NCBI GenBank assembly: GCA_964431545.1
Contig: CAYSLC010000094.1
Span: 1-20,148 of the forward strand
Source of the DNA: CAYSLC01 sp964431545
Lineage (GTDB): Bacteria; Desulfobacterota; Desulfobacteria; Desulfobacterales; JAABSP01
Direction: 5' to 3'
Length of the DNA stretch: 20,148 nt
The notes below the pieces were generated by a model. The model searched no databases. It had not been told where the DNA came from and saw nothing but the letters and a program-made list of their open reading frames with translations. The translations under genes and the position numbers were made by a program. Shown here one piece after another: positions 20,029-20,148 of the stretch (position 1 is its first letter; every line of letters starts with the position of its first letter).

Positions 20029-20148
20029 TCAATCAAAAAGATCGAGCTGGACGTGGGCCTTTTTGACCTGTTTCCCGGCCGACCGCTCCCGGATGAGGAG
20101 GCGCTCCTCGATGTCGGCCACGAAGGGGGAGATCTCCCGGTCGAGGGT
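20029..20148 (-). CDS. Partial CDS, C-terminus only
   Basis: The last 39 codons of a gene that continues past the window edge. The residues begin TLDREISPFVADIEERLLIR and end in HVQLDLFD before TGA (20029-20031). The helical, charged segment and acidic hydrophobic end show normal coding character, but there is too little to name a family. Confidence 0.6.
   Translation of the reverse strand, partial: TLDREISPFVADIEERLLIRERSAGKQVKKAHVQLDLFD

Overview
The window is GC-rich, bacterial and densely packed, with many 1-14 nt gene overlaps. The gene set fits an anaerobic or microaerobic Desulfobacterota-like (deltaproteobacterial) organism: a four-subunit group 3b [NiFe]-hydrogenase, a ferritin-like di-iron protein, an AmmeMemoRadiSam radical SAM enzyme, a chemoreceptor with a c-type-heme sensor domain and a CZB domain, and a MocA-like NTP transferase that ends where related proteins (as I recall them) continue into an HD domain. 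The taxonomic placement is inference; there is no rRNA or other marker gene here.

Layout. 1-335: no gene, two short hairpins. 336-1636 (+): a DUF421/YetF membrane protein and a GNAT acetyltransferase. 1649-1784: first copy of a structured repeat. 1792-6382 (-): a tight operon, ferritin-like protein then hydB-hydG-hydD-hydA, the archaeal sulfhydrogenase gene order. 6481-6648 (+): an isolated 55-residue ORF. 6666-7679 (-): amrS-like radical SAM gene. 7680-8188: AT-richer gap with a PIN-toxin remnant and a 23-bp palindrome. 8189-12534 (-): a geranylgeranyl-reductase-family flavoprotein, then a two-helix membrane protein directly followed by PEP carboxylase. 12809-15286 (+): the heme/CZB chemoreceptor. 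15303-17344 (-): an antitoxin/PIN-toxin pair overlapping a MocA-like NTP transferase, whose frame runs without a stop into a helical acidic protein, then a 72-residue ORF. 17491-19556 (-): an SDR oxidoreductase and a double-zinc-ribbon protein of unknown function. 19834-19965: second, inverted copy of the structured repeat. 20029-20148 (-): the last 39 codons of a gene that runs off the window.

The hydrogenase genes should form a soluble NAD(P)-linked H2-oxidising or H2-producing enzyme: HydA carries the NiFe site, HydD relays electrons through FeS clusters, and HydG/HydB pass them to FAD and NAD(P). PEP carboxylase feeds oxaloacetate into the TCA cycle. The chemoreceptor probably senses redox state or ligands through heme and zinc.

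Less ordinary parts: the inverted pair of repeats, each able to fold two mutually exclusive ways, bounding an 18-kb block; the toxin-antitoxin operon with an apparently leaderless promoter, an operator over the -10 box, and an overlapping metabolic-type gene that is itself a read-through fusion; the ferritin-like protein leading the hydrogenase operon; and the duplicated zinc-ribbon protein.
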